Below are positions 19,123 through 32,063 of a DNA stretch of 64,000 nt, one piece after another. Both the position numbers and the translations under genes were made by a program. The stretch's first letter is position 1, and every line of letters begins with the position of its first letter. A model generated the notes under the pieces. That model made no database searches and was not told the origin of the DNA. It worked only from the letters and a program-made list of their open reading frames with translations. The DNA comes from Bordetella genomosp. 8 (GTDB lineage: Bacteria; Pseudomonadota; Gammaproteobacteria; Burkholderiales; Burkholderiaceae_B), in NCBI RefSeq assembly GCF_002119685.1, contig NZ_CP021108.1, positions 1,054,001 through 1,118,000 of the forward strand, in the 5' to 3' direction.

Positions 19123-19872
19123 ATGGTCCAGAACACGGCCTTGCGCGGCGAAGCGCAATCCAGCCAAGGGGCGCCGCGCGACCGTAGGGCGGCACGCAAT
19201 CGATGGGTGGCCGGCTGGCTGCTGGCCCTGCTGCTGATCGGCGGCCTGGCCGCATTCGTCGACCTCCCCCTGGCCAGGTACCTCCACGCCAATGTGTCGC
19301 CGGCCGTGGACAACGCCTTCGAATGGATAGGCGAGCTGGGCGATAGCAACAACTACGCGTGGGTCGTGCTGGCGGTCTATATCGCCGCGCTGGTGGCGAT
19401 GCGGCGCGGCAGCGACGGCGCCTGGATCGGCGGCTACGAGCGGGTGGTACGCGGCAGCCTGCTGCTGATGGGCGCCTGGATCGCAGGCGGCATCGTCACG
19501 GGGCTGCTCAAGCAGACGGTGGCGCGCGCCCGGCCCTATGTGTTGTTCGAGCAGGGCTACTACGGGCTGGGACACGCCTTCCAGGGCAAGCCTTTCAACT
19601 CTTTCCCGTCCAGCCATTCCCTGACGGCCTTCGTGCTGGCGTCGGCGATCGCGGTGGTGGCGCCGCGCTGGCGGCTGCCGGTGTTCACGCTGGCGGTGCT
19701 GGCGGGCATCAGCCGCCTGGTCAACCTGGATCATTTCGCTTCCGACGTGGCCGCGTCGGCGCTGATCGCGATCACCGCCGTGCACGTGCTCAAGCCGTGG
19801 TTCCTGGATCCCGCCTATCGGTGGCCCACGCGGCTGCCCTGGCGCTGGTTCCGGCGCGGCGCGCGGCCCTGA
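19123..19872 (+). CDS. PAP2-family membrane phosphatase
   Basis: Integral membrane phosphatase of the type 2 phosphatidic acid phosphatase family, 249 residues with about six membrane helices. All three catalytic motifs are present: KQTVARARP (residues 130-137), PSSH (162-165) and [12 protein letters not shown] (around 198-209). The active site should face the periplasm. Substrates in the family include undecaprenyl diphosphate, phosphatidylglycerol phosphate and lipid A phosphates; the sequence does not decide among them. GAGGGG lies just upstream of the ATG. It converges closely on hslR (26 bases between stops). Confidence 0.93.
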   Translation: MVQNTALRGEAQSSQGAPRDRRAARNRWVAGWLLALLLIGGLAAFVDLPLARYLHANVSPAVDNAFEWIGELGDSNNYAWVVLAVYIAALVAMRRGSDGAWIGGYERVVRGSLLLMGAWIAGGIVTGLLKQTVARARPYVLFEQGYYGLGHAFQGKPFNSFPSSHSLTAFVLASAIAVVAPRWRLPVFTLAVLAGISRLVNLDHFASDVAASALIAITAVHVLKPWFLDPAYRWPTRLPWRWFRRGARP

Positions 19873-19898
19873 GCCACGGCGCGGCCGAACTGGTCAGC

Positions 19899-20282
19899 CT
19901 ATTTACCGCGCCACTGATCGATCAATCGGCGGTCGCGCTTGGTCGGGCGGCCTTCGACGATATCGAGGGCAGGTTCGGGTGCCAGGCGGCGCATTTCGGC
20001 GGCCCGTTCGCGGGCGGCGATGCTTTCGGGGGTTTCGTCGTACATCAGGCGCGCCGCTGTGGCGGGGCCGCGTATGGTGCTGACCGCGCGGACCAGCACG
20101 CGTATGGGCGGATCGTTCTTGCGCAAGGTGATGTAATCGCCTTCGCCCACGTCGCGCGCCGGCTTGGCGGGCTGGTCGTTGACCAGCACCCGACCCTTGC
20201 CGATTTCCTCGACCGCCAGGGCGCGCGTCTTGTAGAAGCGCGCGGCCCACAGCCATTTATCCAACCGTATCTTGTTCGTCAT
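19899..20282 (-). CDS. hslR: S4-domain heat shock protein Hsp15
   Basis: RNA-binding protein of the Hsp15 family, which binds stalled 50S subunits carrying nascent chains and helps recycle them. The S4 domain is clear at the N-terminus: IRLDKWLWAARFYKTRALAVEEIGKGRVLVNDQ, followed by a beta-rich part and a basic C-terminal tail (EGRPTKRDRRLIDQWRGK), as in E. coli HslR. I prefer the ATG at 20282 (127 residues) because GAGGA lies about 4 bases upstream; the in-frame ATG at 20300 has no such site. Confidence 0.92.
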   Translation of the reverse strand: MTNKIRLDKWLWAARFYKTRALAVEEIGKGRVLVNDQPAKPARDVGEGDYITLRKNDPPIRVLVRAVSTIRGPATAARLMYDETPESIAARERAAEMRRLAPEPALDIVEGRPTKRDRRLIDQWRGK

Positions 20283-20353
20283 GGAGTCCTCGGACGTCAT
20301 CGGCGGTTTTGTCGTGGCGTCCCGTCACACGTTCCATGCCCGCGCGGCGCGGC

Positions 20354-21268
20354 TCATCCTCGCGGCGGCGCCAGCGGATTCCTGACCCGGTAGAGACTTC
20401 CTTCGTCGTCATCGATGGTGCCGTAGACCCAGGCCTGATCCGGCGAGATCGCCAGATTGGCATGGTGGGTGCCCGGCAGGGACTGCGTTGCCAGCAGGCG
20501 ACCATCGGCGCCGAACACGGCAAAGCCGTCGCCATTGTAGAGACTGACGTACACATGGCCCGAGGGATCCGTACGTACGCCATCCGGGGTATGGCGTCCG
20601 CCGCCCGGCAGCCGTTGGCCATGGCCCAGATCGTCCAGCACCAGGAAATCCCGCCGCCCGGTCAGGCTGCCGTCCGCCGCCACATCGAAGCGCAGCAGCT
20701 TGTCCGTGGTGCTCTCGCCCAGGTAAAGGGTACGGCCATCGGGCGACAGGGCCACGCCGTTGGCATTCTGGACGTGGTCCACCACCATGTCGGCCCGCGC
20801 CAATCCCGCCGCCAGGTGATACAGGCGGCCCTCTATCCCCTGCGCGCCGCCGGAAGCGGTGAAATAGGCGCCGCCATGGCCGTCCGGCGCCAGATCGTTG
20901 GGGCGGATCAAAGGCTCCCCCTGTGCGCCCCTATCCACGGTACGCAGCAGCCGGCCATCCAGCGTACGCTGTTCCACCGTTCCGGCGTCATAACAGGCGA
21001 CCAGCATCGTGCCGTCCGCCAGCGGCAGCAAGCCATTGGGGCCGCAACCCGCCGATTGCCACGCGCGGACGGCCGACCGGTCCGCGCCCAGGCGAAGCAC
21101 GGCGGACGTGCCGTAGTCCACGAAATAAAGCGTGTCGCCGACGAACACGGTGCCTTCGGGGAACTGCAAGCCGGACGCGAAGCGCTCCGCGTCGCTGGCG
21201 GGCGCCGCATGCAGGGGGGCGCATAGCGCCATCAGCACAAGCAATAGATAACGCATGGGATAACGCAT
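20354..21268 (-). CDS. Secreted SMP-30/gluconolactonase-like beta-propeller
   Basis: Predicted periplasmic six-bladed propeller of the SMP-30/gluconolaconase/LRE-like group, 304 residues. It starts with a signal peptide (MRYLLLVLMALCAPLHA-APAS), with ATG codons at 21268 and 21256 both usable. Propeller features include GLQFPEGTVFVGDTLYFVDYGTSAVLRL, the metal-site-like NDLAPDGHGGAYFTASGG, VQNANGVALSPDGRTLYLGESTTDKLLRFD and PDGVRTDPSGHVYVSLYNG. The conserved Glu early, Asn in the middle and Asp late fit the divalent-metal site of this fold. The likely activity is a lactonase or related hydrolase; the substrate is unknown. Divergent from the PheC-like gene. Confidence 0.87.
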   Translation of the reverse strand: MRYPMRYLLLVLMALCAPLHAAPASDAERFASGLQFPEGTVFVGDTLYFVDYGTSAVLRLGADRSAVRAWQSAGCGPNGLLPLADGTMLVACYDAGTVEQRTLDGRLLRTVDRGAQGEPLIRPNDLAPDGHGGAYFTASGGAQGIEGRLYHLAAGLARADMVVDHVQNANGVALSPDGRTLYLGESTTDKLLRFDVAADGSLTGRRDFLVLDDLGHGQRLPGGGRHTPDGVRTDPSGHVYVSLYNGDGFAVFGADGRLLATQSLPGTHHANLAISPDQAWVYGTIDDDEGSLYRVRNPLAPPRG

Positions 21269-21478
21269 GGATCGATGCTCCTGGAAAGCCGTCCCCCCGG
21301 GCGCGGCCTACCTTCGACGGCCCGCGCGCGCGGCAGTTCCCCTCCCGCCCGCAAGCCGTGCAAACCCGCAATGTATACCCCCACGCAAGCGATTACAGTT
21401 GTCAGTCGGACCGTCCACGTCCCGCGCCCTCGGCGGTCCGCGGTACCGCACAACTCCAATACCAAAGGAAACCCGGCC

Positions 21479-22285
21479 ATGAAAATCCTTGCCGCTTTGA
21501 TCCTGCTCTCCGTCCAGGCCCTGGCATACGCCCAGGCGCCCATGGCCGGCGCGCCCGCCACTCCACCTCCCGCCGCGAATTCCGCGCTGGGCCGGATCGA
21601 GCAAGCGGGCGTGCTCCGCGTCTGCACGCCCGGCGACTACAAGCCTTTCAGCTTCCAGCACGCGCCCGGGGAATTCGAAGGCATCGATATCGACCTGATG
21701 CAAAGCCTGGGCACGGCGCTGAAGGCCAAGCCGCAGTTCATCAAGACCACCTGGGCCAACCTGATGCCCGACTTCGTCGCCGGCAAGTGCGACATCGCGG
21801 TGGGCGGGATTTCCGCGTCGCTGGAACGCCAGAAGCAGGCTTACTTCAGCATGCCGTACATGATCAATGGCAAAACCCCGCTGACCCGTTGCGAAAACGT
21901 GGCCAAATTCCAGACCGTGGAGGCGATCGACCAGCCATCGGTGCGCGTGATCGCCAACCCCGGCGGCAGCAACGAACGCTTCGCCAAGACCAGGCTGAGC
22001 CACGCCAAGCTGACCATGCACCCGGACAACCTGACCATCTTCGACGAACTGGTCAAGGGCCAGGCCGACGTATTCGTCACCGAAGCGGCTGAAGCCATCG
22101 TGCAGAGCAAGCTGCATCCCGAGCTGTGCGCGGTGAACCCCGACAAGCCGTTGCAGTATGCGGAGATGGCGTATCTGCTGCCGCAGGGCGATGAAATCTT
22201 CAAGCGCTTCGTCGACCAATGGTTGCACCTGGCGCAAGCCAGCGGCGAATACGCGCAGATCAGTGGAAAATGGCTGGGCAAATGA
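21479..22285 (+). CDS. Periplasmic PheC-like cyclohexadienyl dehydratase / solute-binding protein
   Basis: A 268-residue type 3 solute-binding-fold protein with a signal peptide (MKILAALILLSVQALAYA-QAP). Its body resembles the periplasmic cyclohexadienyl dehydratase PheC more than amino-acid binding proteins. Shared features are GVLRVCTPGDYKPFSFQ, TWANLMPDFVAGKCDIAVGGIS, LERQKQAYFSMPYM, FQTVEAIDQPSVRVIANPGGSNERFA, HPDNLTIFDELVKGQADVFVTEAAEA, SKLHPELCAV and KRFVDQWLHLA. PheC turns prephenate or arogenate into phenylpyruvate or phenylalanine outside the cytoplasm. AAAGGA lies about 9 bases before the ATG. No ABC permease or ATPase is adjacent, which favours an enzyme over an ABC receptor. The call rests on recalled family similarity. 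Confidence 0.78.
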   Translation: MKILAALILLSVQALAYAQAPMAGAPATPPPAANSALGRIEQAGVLRVCTPGDYKPFSFQHAPGEFEGIDIDLMQSLGTALKAKPQFIKTTWANLMPDFVAGKCDIAVGGISASLERQKQAYFSMPYMINGKTPLTRCENVAKFQTVEAIDQPSVRVIANPGGSNERFAKTRLSHAKLTMHPDNLTIFDELVKGQADVFVTEAAEAIVQSKLHPELCAVNPDKPLQYAEMAYLLPQGDEIFKRFVDQWLHLAQASGEYAQISGKWLGK

Positions 22286-22312
22286 CCCATCCCACCACCT
22301 GAAGGACGGCGC

Positions 22313-23170
22313 TTGGAGACCATCACCGAGTACAAGCTGTGGTCGTTCACCGGCGGCTCGCCGGTGGCGACCGTGGTGCAGCGGCAGGACTATCGCAAGG
22401 CCGACGCCTATCCGGTCGGCTCGTACTTCGAGCTGGCCACCAGGATCGCCGAACTGCAGTTCCACAACCGCGACCACATCCTGCTGTTCCGCGGCCAGGC
22501 GGCCGACCATCGCAATCGTGCCGGCTACACATCGCTGAAGCCGACGATACTGCGCGGCAACGGCGGCAAGAACCCCAGTCTGGACGAGCTGCGTAAACGC
22601 TACGCCAGGTTGACCGCGGCCGAAAAAATCCTGGCCGAGGAATACCTGGGGGCGGGCTTCCTGGGCCTGGAACGCGTGGGCCGCCACGGCATGGTGCGCT
22701 GGGCGATCCTGCAGCATTACGAAATCTGCGCCACGCCGCTGCTCGACGTCACGCACTCGCTGCGCGTGGCGGCATCGTTCGCCAGCCACGATGCGCGGGA
22801 CGAGGCCTATGTCTTCGTCGTAGGCGTGCCGTATCTGAGCGGCGGCATTACCGTCAGCGCCGAATCCGGCCTGCAGACCATCCGCCTGTCCAGCGTCTGC
22901 CCGCCATCCGCCGCGCGGCCGCATCTGCAGGAAGGCTATCTGCTGGGCGAATATCCGGAGATGTCAGGCATCGGGCAGAAGGCGCTGTACCTGCATCACG
23001 AAATGGATTTCGGGCGGCGCCTGGTGGCCAAGTTCCGCTTCGATCCCGGGCAGTTCTGGAAGGGCCACAGCTTCCCCATCGTGGGCAGGCACGAGCTGTA
23101 TCCGTCCAGCGACCCCATGCTGGACCTGGCGCGGCGGGTTAGCGCAAGACTGGCGCACGAAGAACGCTGA
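22313..23170 (+). CDS. FRG-domain protein
   Basis: A 285-residue soluble protein with both conserved blocks of the FRG domain (named for its Phe-Arg-Gly motif). The first is ILLFRGQAADH at about residues 56-66 with SLKPTILR after it; the second is QHYEICATPLLDVTHSLRVAASFAS at 134-158. The start is a TTG at 22313 with AAGGA 7 bases upstream; no better ATG exists. It begins 27 bases after the PheC-like gene and may be cotranscribed with it. FRG proteins occur widely in phages and accessory regions, and their function is not settled. I see no toxin partner, integrase or antitoxin beside it. It is one of the few clearly accessory genes here. Confidence 0.85.
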   Translation: METITEYKLWSFTGGSPVATVVQRQDYRKADAYPVGSYFELATRIAELQFHNRDHILLFRGQAADHRNRAGYTSLKPTILRGNGGKNPSLDELRKRYARLTAAEKILAEEYLGAGFLGLERVGRHGMVRWAILQHYEICATPLLDVTHSLRVAASFASHDARDEAYVFVVGVPYLSGGITVSAESGLQTIRLSSVCPPSAARPHLQEGYLLGEYPEMSGIGQKALYLHHEMDFGRRLVAKFRFDPGQFWKGHSFPIVGRHELYPSSDPMLDLARRVSARLAHEER

Positions 23171-23344
23171 AGGTCGGCGCCGCCAGCGTGGCGCCAGTCC
23201 TGGCCGCTGCCTGGCGCGATGAGCACGCCAGGACGTCGCAGCACGCCAGATTCGTTGGATATCGGTTCAGCGACGATTAAGCCGCGAGCGTATCACCAGC
23301 GGTAGACTTCGGCATCGAACTTACTCGATGCAAGGATGGAGACC

Positions 23345-24073
23345 ATGGCCAAGGAAGATACGATCAAGGCGCTGCTGTTCGATGTGTTCGGAACGGTGGT
23401 GGACTGGCGCACCAGCGTCGCGCGGCAGTTGCGGCCATTCCTGGAGCAGCATGGCATCCAGGACGATCCGCACGACGTCGCCAATGCCTGGCGCAAGAAG
23501 TACCAGCCCGCGCTGGACGAGGTGCGCTCCGGTCGACGTCCCTTCGTCAAACTGGACGTGTTGCATCGCGAAAACCTGGAAGCCCTGCTGGCGGACTACA
23601 AGCTCGACGTCGGCGCGCTGTCCGAGGAAACGCTTAACGACCTGAACCTGATCTGGCACCGGCTGGACCCGTGGCCCGATTCGGTCGCGGGCCTGAGGAG
23701 GTTGAAGCAACGCTTCATCATCGCGCCGATGTCCAACGGCAATATCCGGCTGATGACGGACATGGCCAAGGGCGCCGGCCTGCCCTGGGATGCCATCCTG
23801 GGCGCGGAAGTGGTCAAGGCGTACAAGACTTCCCCAGAGGCCTATCTGCGCACCGCGGAAGTGCTGGACCTGCGTCCGGAAGAAATCTGCATGGTCGCTG
23901 CCCACAACTCCGACCTGGCCGCCGCGCGCAAGTGCGGTTTCCATACCGCATTCGTCCTGCGGCCCACGGAATACGGGCCGGACCAAAAGACCAATCTACG
24001 CGCGGAACAGGACTGGGATTGGGTCGCCGACGATATGGGGCAGTTGGCCACGAAGATGAACTGCCCGGCGTAA
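23345..24073 (+). CDS. Haloacid dehalogenase type II
   Basis: HAD-superfamily hydrolase of the L-2-haloacid dehalogenase type. Motif I is LLFDVFGTVVDWR with the nucleophile Asp at residue 13; motif II is IIAPMSNGNIRL (Ser/Asn); motif III contains the Lys of VVKAYKTSPEAY; and the late MVAAHNSDLAAARKCGFHTAFVLRP region is typical of type II dehalogenases, where MVAAH replaces the usual phosphatase motif. GGAG lies about 5 bases before the ATG at 23345 (242 residues); an ATG at 23336 leaves no room for a binding site. It likely dechlorinates short 2-haloalkanoates, though many annotated members have other or unknown substrates. Confidence 0.92.
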   Translation: MAKEDTIKALLFDVFGTVVDWRTSVARQLRPFLEQHGIQDDPHDVANAWRKKYQPALDEVRSGRRPFVKLDVLHRENLEALLADYKLDVGALSEETLNDLNLIWHRLDPWPDSVAGLRRLKQRFIIAPMSNGNIRLMTDMAKGAGLPWDAILGAEVVKAYKTSPEAYLRTAEVLDLRPEEICMVAAHNSDLAAARKCGFHTAFVLRPTEYGPDQKTNLRAEQDWDWVADDMGQLATKMNCPA

Positions 24074-24116
24074 AACCCGGCCTTGCTGGCGGCGGTGCGG
24101 CTGTTTCGGCGCGCCG

Positions 24117-24542
24117 CTAGCGGGCCTGTGCAGGCGCTTCGGCGGGCGCTTTCTGCGTCGCGTCCTGTGTGCCGGCCTGGAAGGCGCTGAGCATGTTCGA
24201 CGTCAGCGCGGCATTGAATGAGGCTATACCCAGCACGACGGCAACCGCCGTCGTGAAGAGCGCTATCTTGAAGCCCGTTATCTTGGTGTTGACCTCTTTC
24301 AGCTCCGCCCGCATTTCGGCGCGCATTTCCTTCATGTCGGTGCGGATCTCTTGAGTTTCCGCACGGATATCCTTGATGGCTTCCCTGAAGGTTTCCTTTA
24401 TCTCGCGTGTGTGATCTTCAATGCGCGAGATCCGGCAGTCCATGCTGGCTTCGATGGCTTCGAGCCTGGAGTGAAATCTTCGGCGGGGCTGGGCGGCGGC
24501 TTCCATACCGGGAATTATCTTCCCGGTTCGCCAGCGCGGCAA
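24117..24542 (-). CDS. Coiled-coil protein with C-terminal membrane helix
   Basis: A 141-residue protein of unknown function. A long, highly charged helical stretch (about residues 25-85: RLEAIEASMDCRISRIEDHT..., repeated IRAETQEIRTDMKEMRAEMRAELKEVN) should form a coiled coil. A single hydrophobic helix FKIALFTTAVAVVLGIASFNAAL at about 90-112 follows, then a short Ala/Pro-rich tail. The build resembles small DUF1640 or CCDC90-like membrane-anchored coiled coils. A start at the internal Met at residue 13 (MEAAAQPRRR, 24506) is as likely as the first. It converges on the dehalogenase gene. Confidence 0.7.
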   Translation of the reverse strand: MPRWRTGKIIPGMEAAAQPRRRFHSRLEAIEASMDCRISRIEDHTREIKETFREAIKDIRAETQEIRTDMKEMRAEMRAELKEVNTKITGFKIALFTTAVAVVLGIASFNAALTSNMLSAFQAGTQDATQKAPAEAPAQAR

Positions 24543-24625
24543 TATGACGGATGCGCCACGCGTAACCCCCGATCAACGGTGCGCCGCCCGCGGCGGGCGG
24601 CGCGTTCCCGGCGGCGGTTGCGAGA

Positions 24626-25555
24626 TCAGGCGACTTCGGGGCCGTCCTTCTTGGCCGGCTTGACCAGGTCTTCGCGCTTGACGCCGAACCACATGGCCAG
24701 CGCCGCGGCCACGAAGACCGACGAATAGATGCCGAACCAGATGCCGATGGTCAGCGCCATCGCGAAGTAGTGCAGGGTCGGGCCGCCGAAGAACAGCATG
24801 GACAGCACCATCATCTGCGTGGAACCGTGCGTGATGATGGTCCGCGAGATGGTCTGCGTGATGGCGCCGTTGATGACTTCCTGCACCGAAGCCTTGCGCT
24901 GCTTGCGGAAGTTCTCACGGATCCGGTCCATGATCACCACGGATTCGTTGACCGAATACCCCAGCACCGCCAGCACGCCCGCCAGCACCGACAGCGAAAA
25001 TTCCCACTGGAAGAACGCGAAGAAGCCCAGGATGATGACCACGTCATGCAGGTTGGCCACGACTCCCGCTAGCGCGAACTTCCATTCGAAGCGGATCCCC
25101 AGGTAGATGACGATGCCCAGCACCACGAACAGCAGCGCCATCAGGCCGTTGTGCACCAGCTCCTGGCCCACCTGCGGGCCCACGTATTCCACCCGGCGCA
25201 GTTCGACGGAAGGATCGTCGGCCTTCAGGGACTTCAACACCGCGTCGCTTTGCTGCGAAGACGTTTGCCCGGCCTGCAGCGGCAGGCGGATCAGCACGTC
25301 GCGCGACGTGCCGAAGTTCTGCACCTGGAAGTCCGCATAGCCCAGCTTGGCCACGGACCCGCGCACCTTCTCCAGCTGCGCCGTCTGCGCGTAGCTGACT
25401 TCCATCACCGTACCGCCGGTGAATTCGATGGACAGGTGGAAACCGCGCGTCAGGATGAAAAAGACCGCCAACAGGAAGGTGATGGCGCTGATGATGTTGA
25501 GCACCAGCGCATGCCGCATGAACGGGATGGTGCGGTGTATGCGGAAAAATTCCAT
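24626..25555 (-). CDS. secF: Protein translocase subunit SecF
   Basis: Inner-membrane partner of SecD that uses the proton motive force to help complete Sec export on the periplasmic side. The 309-residue protein starts with MEFFRIHRTIPFM and a first helix, then a periplasmic domain with IEFTGGTVMEVSY. A five-helix bundle of the RND fold follows, with IYLGIRFEWKFALAGVVANLHDVVIILGFF and GYSVNESVVIMDRIRENFRK (the conserved D...R region). It ends in a short cytoplasmic tail. It lies 47 bases after secD. Last gene of the queA-tgt-yajC-secD-secF cluster. Confidence 0.97.
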   Translation of the reverse strand: MEFFRIHRTIPFMRHALVLNIISAITFLLAVFFILTRGFHLSIEFTGGTVMEVSYAQTAQLEKVRGSVAKLGYADFQVQNFGTSRDVLIRLPLQAGQTSSQQSDAVLKSLKADDPSVELRRVEYVGPQVGQELVHNGLMALLFVVLGIVIYLGIRFEWKFALAGVVANLHDVVIILGFFAFFQWEFSLSVLAGVLAVLGYSVNESVVIMDRIRENFRKQRKASVQEVINGAITQTISRTIITHGSTQMMVLSMLFFGGPTLHYFAMALTIGIWFGIYSSVFVAAALAMWFGVKREDLVKPAKKDGPEVA

Positions 25556-25602
25556 GATTCGCCTTGCTTTGTTCGGTTGCCGGTTCTATTGCCGTACTTG
25601 GA

Positions 25603-27498
25603 TCAGGCCTTGGCCTTGGCGTCGTCCGACGGTTTCCACACTTGGCCGATGGACACGCTGGCCAGTTTCTTGCGCCGCCCGTACCACAGGTTCGCCAGCG
25701 CACGCACGCCGACCACCGACGAGAACATGGACGTCAGGATGCCCAGGCAGTGCACCACCGCGAAGCCGCGGATGGGGCCGGAGCCGAAGGCCAGCAGCGC
25801 CAGGCCGACGATCAGCGTGGTCAGGTTCGAATCCAGGATGGTGCCCCAGGCTCGTTCGAAACCGTGGTGGATGGCCTGCTGCGGCGAAGCGCCGTTGCGC
25901 AGTTCTTCCCGTATCCGTTCGTTGATCAGCACGTTCGAGTCGATGGCCATGCCCAGTGTCAGCGCGATGGCCGCGATGCCAGGCAGGGTCAGCGTGGCCT
26001 GCAGCATGGACAGCAGCGCCAGCAGCAGCAGCACGTTCACCGCCAGGCCGATGGTGGAGAACACACCGAACAGGCGGTAATAGACGATGATGAAGACGGC
26101 GATCGCCAGGAAGCCGTACAGCGTGGACGCGAAGCCCTTGGCGATGTTGTCCGCGCCCAGGCTCGGGCCGATGGTGCGTTCTTCGATGATGGACATCGGC
26201 GCGGCAAGGGCGCCGGCGCGCAGCAGCAGCGCGGTATCGGCGGCTTCCTCGGCGCTCATGCTGCCGGAGATCTGCACCTGGCCGCCGGGGATCTCGCCGC
26301 GGATGACCGGCGCCGTGACCACTTCGCCCTTGCCGTTTTCGAACAGCAGGATGGCCATGCGCTTGCCCACGTTGTCGCGCGTGACGTCGCGGAAGATGCG
26401 CGCGCCCTTGGCGTCCAGCGTCAGGTGCACCGCGGCCTGCTGGGTCTGCTGGTCACGGCCGGGCTGGGCGTCCTGCAGGTTTTCGCCGGTCAGGATGACC
26501 TGGCGGCGCACCAGCAGCGGACGGCCGTCGCGGTCGGTATAGCGTTCCAGGCCGAAGGGCACGGTATTGGCGGCCAGCGCGGCCTGGGCCGACGGCGAGT
26601 CGTCCACCATGCGGATTTCCAGCGTGGCGGTGCGGCCCAGCAGTTCCTTGGCCTTGGCCACGTCCTGCACGCCGGGCAGCTGCACGACGATACGGTCGTT
26701 GCCCTGCTGCTGGATGACCGGTTCGGCCACGCCCAGTTCGTTGATCCGGTTGTGCAGCGTATTGATGTTCTGGCTCAGCGCGGTTTCCTGCACCCGGGTG
26801 ATGGACGCCTGGCTGAGCGTGCCGACCAGCTGCGGCTTGCCGCCGTCGTTCTGGTCGACGAATTGCAGGTCGGGCATGCGCGACCGCAGGATGCCAACGG
26901 CCTTGTCGCGGCTGTCGGCGTTGGGGAAGGCGGCGGTGACAGCCTGGCCCGTGCGGTCGACGGTCACGCCCGGCACGTCCTGGTCGCGCAGCACGCTGCG
27001 CACGTCGGCGGCCAGGGAGTCGTAGCGGGCGGTCAGTGCGCCCTGCATGTCGATCTGCAGCAGGAAGTACACGCCGCCGCGCAGGTCCAGCCCCAGGTAC
27101 ATGGGCTTGGGTTCGAACCAGCCCAGCGCCCGCATCCATTCGGGCGAAGCCGGCAGCAGGTTCAGCGCCACCGTGTAGTGGGGATCGCCCGGCACGGTAT
27201 TGAGCGTCTTGTCGATCAGGTCGCGCGCCTGCAGCTGCTGATCCGTGGAGCCGAAACGCGCGCGGATGGTGCCCAGCGGCCCGTTCTGCTCATAGTAGGC
27301 GCCGGTCGTGGGGATCTTCGCCTGGGCGAGGATCTGTTCCACCGTGCCCAGCAGGGCGTTGTCGACCTTGACCGTCGCTTTCGCACTGGAAATCTGTACC
27401 GCGGGGGATTCGCCGTAGAAATTGGGCAGCGTATACAACAGGCCGATGACGACCGCGATCAGGACCGTAAGGTACTTCCAGAGGGGATAGCGGTTCAT
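25603..27498 (-). CDS. secD: Protein translocase subunit SecD
   Basis: Large subunit of the SecDF export motor, 631 residues. After a first membrane helix (YLTVLIAVVIGLLYTLPNFYGESPAVQIS) comes a long periplasmic region containing the P1 head and the conserved LGLDLRGGVYFLLQID. The membrane domain follows, with SIIEERTIGPSLGADNI, LTLGMAIDSNVLINERIREELRNGASPQQAI and GFERAWGTILDSNLTTLIVG, the RND-type proton pathway segment with its Asp. The order yajC-secD-secF is conserved across proteobacteria. ATG at 27498; the gap to yajC is 104 bases. Confidence 0.97.
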   Translation of the reverse strand: MNRYPLWKYLTVLIAVVIGLLYTLPNFYGESPAVQISSAKATVKVDNALLGTVEQILAQAKIPTTGAYYEQNGPLGTIRARFGSTDQQLQARDLIDKTLNTVPGDPHYTVALNLLPASPEWMRALGWFEPKPMYLGLDLRGGVYFLLQIDMQGALTARYDSLAADVRSVLRDQDVPGVTVDRTGQAVTAAFPNADSRDKAVGILRSRMPDLQFVDQNDGGKPQLVGTLSQASITRVQETALSQNINTLHNRINELGVAEPVIQQQGNDRIVVQLPGVQDVAKAKELLGRTATLEIRMVDDSPSAQAALAANTVPFGLERYTDRDGRPLLVRRQVILTGENLQDAQPGRDQQTQQAAVHLTLDAKGARIFRDVTRDNVGKRMAILLFENGKGEVVTAPVIRGEIPGGQVQISGSMSAEEAADTALLLRAGALAAPMSIIEERTIGPSLGADNIAKGFASTLYGFLAIAVFIIVYYRLFGVFSTIGLAVNVLLLLALLSMLQATLTLPGIAAIALTLGMAIDSNVLINERIREELRNGASPQQAIHHGFERAWGTILDSNLTTLIVGLALLAFGSGPIRGFAVVHCLGILTSMFSSVVGVRALANLWYGRRKKLASVSIGQVWKPSDDAKAKA

Positions 27499-27602
27499 GG
27501 CCGGCTACTTGTAGGTGAAGAAAGACGGTTGAGGCGAAAAGCCGGGACGCTGCGCGCCGGGTCGAGCGGCTGCTGCGCCGCCGGCCCGGCATGCTGGGAC
27601 GC

Positions 27603-27944
27603 TTACAGCGCCTTGATGGTTCCCTTGGGCAGCACGGTCGACACGGCGCTCTTCTGCACGACGACTTCGACGGGCTTGTCCGCGGACTCGGAGATTTCCA
27701 CCGTGATGTAGGTGTCGGTGACGCGGGTGACCTTGCCCAGCACGCCGCCGGCGGTGACCACTTCGTCGCCCTTGCTCAGCGCGGCCAGCAGGTTGCGATG
27801 TTCCTTCTGGCGCTTCATCTGCGGACGGATCATCAGGAAATACAGGATGACGAACATCAGCACGATCGGCAGGAAGTTCATCAGCGCGCTTTCCGGGGCG
27901 GCTTGGGCGATGACCACGCCCAGGTTGTCGGTCATGAAGGACAT
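27603..27944 (-). CDS. yajC: Sec translocon accessory protein YajC
   Basis: Small single-span inner-membrane protein that associates with SecDF. The 113-residue product has one hydrophobic helix (ALMNFLPIVLMFVILYFLMIRPQMKRQKEH), ending in the family signature YFLMIRPQ-K, and a cytoplasmic C-terminal domain with LLAALSKGDEVVTAGGVLGKVTRV. The ATG at 27944 has AGGAG about 7 bases upstream; an alternative ATG at 27935 lacks this. It lies between tgt and secD, as in E. coli. Confidence 0.96.
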   Translation of the reverse strand: MSFMTDNLGVVIAQAAPESALMNFLPIVLMFVILYFLMIRPQMKRQKEHRNLLAALSKGDEVVTAGGVLGKVTRVTDTYITVEISESADKPVEVVVQKSAVSTVLPKGTIKAL

Positions 27945-28117
27945 CGGGATACTCCTGTGGAATCCGTCATGCGGATCCGGTTATCGGTTTTTGGTCTGGT
28001 TTTGGGTTTTTCGCGAGCCTGCGCATATTAGGCAGCCCGCTATTGTAGCGAAGCCGCCCGCCCGGGGCAGGCCCCCGCCGCCGCCCGCGCCCGGCGGGGA
28101 CGGGGGGCGGCCGTCCG

Positions 28118-32024
<3,907 letters not shown>

Positions 32025-32063
32025 ACAGGCTACGATTCCAACTATTGCCATCGGAGTATCCCC

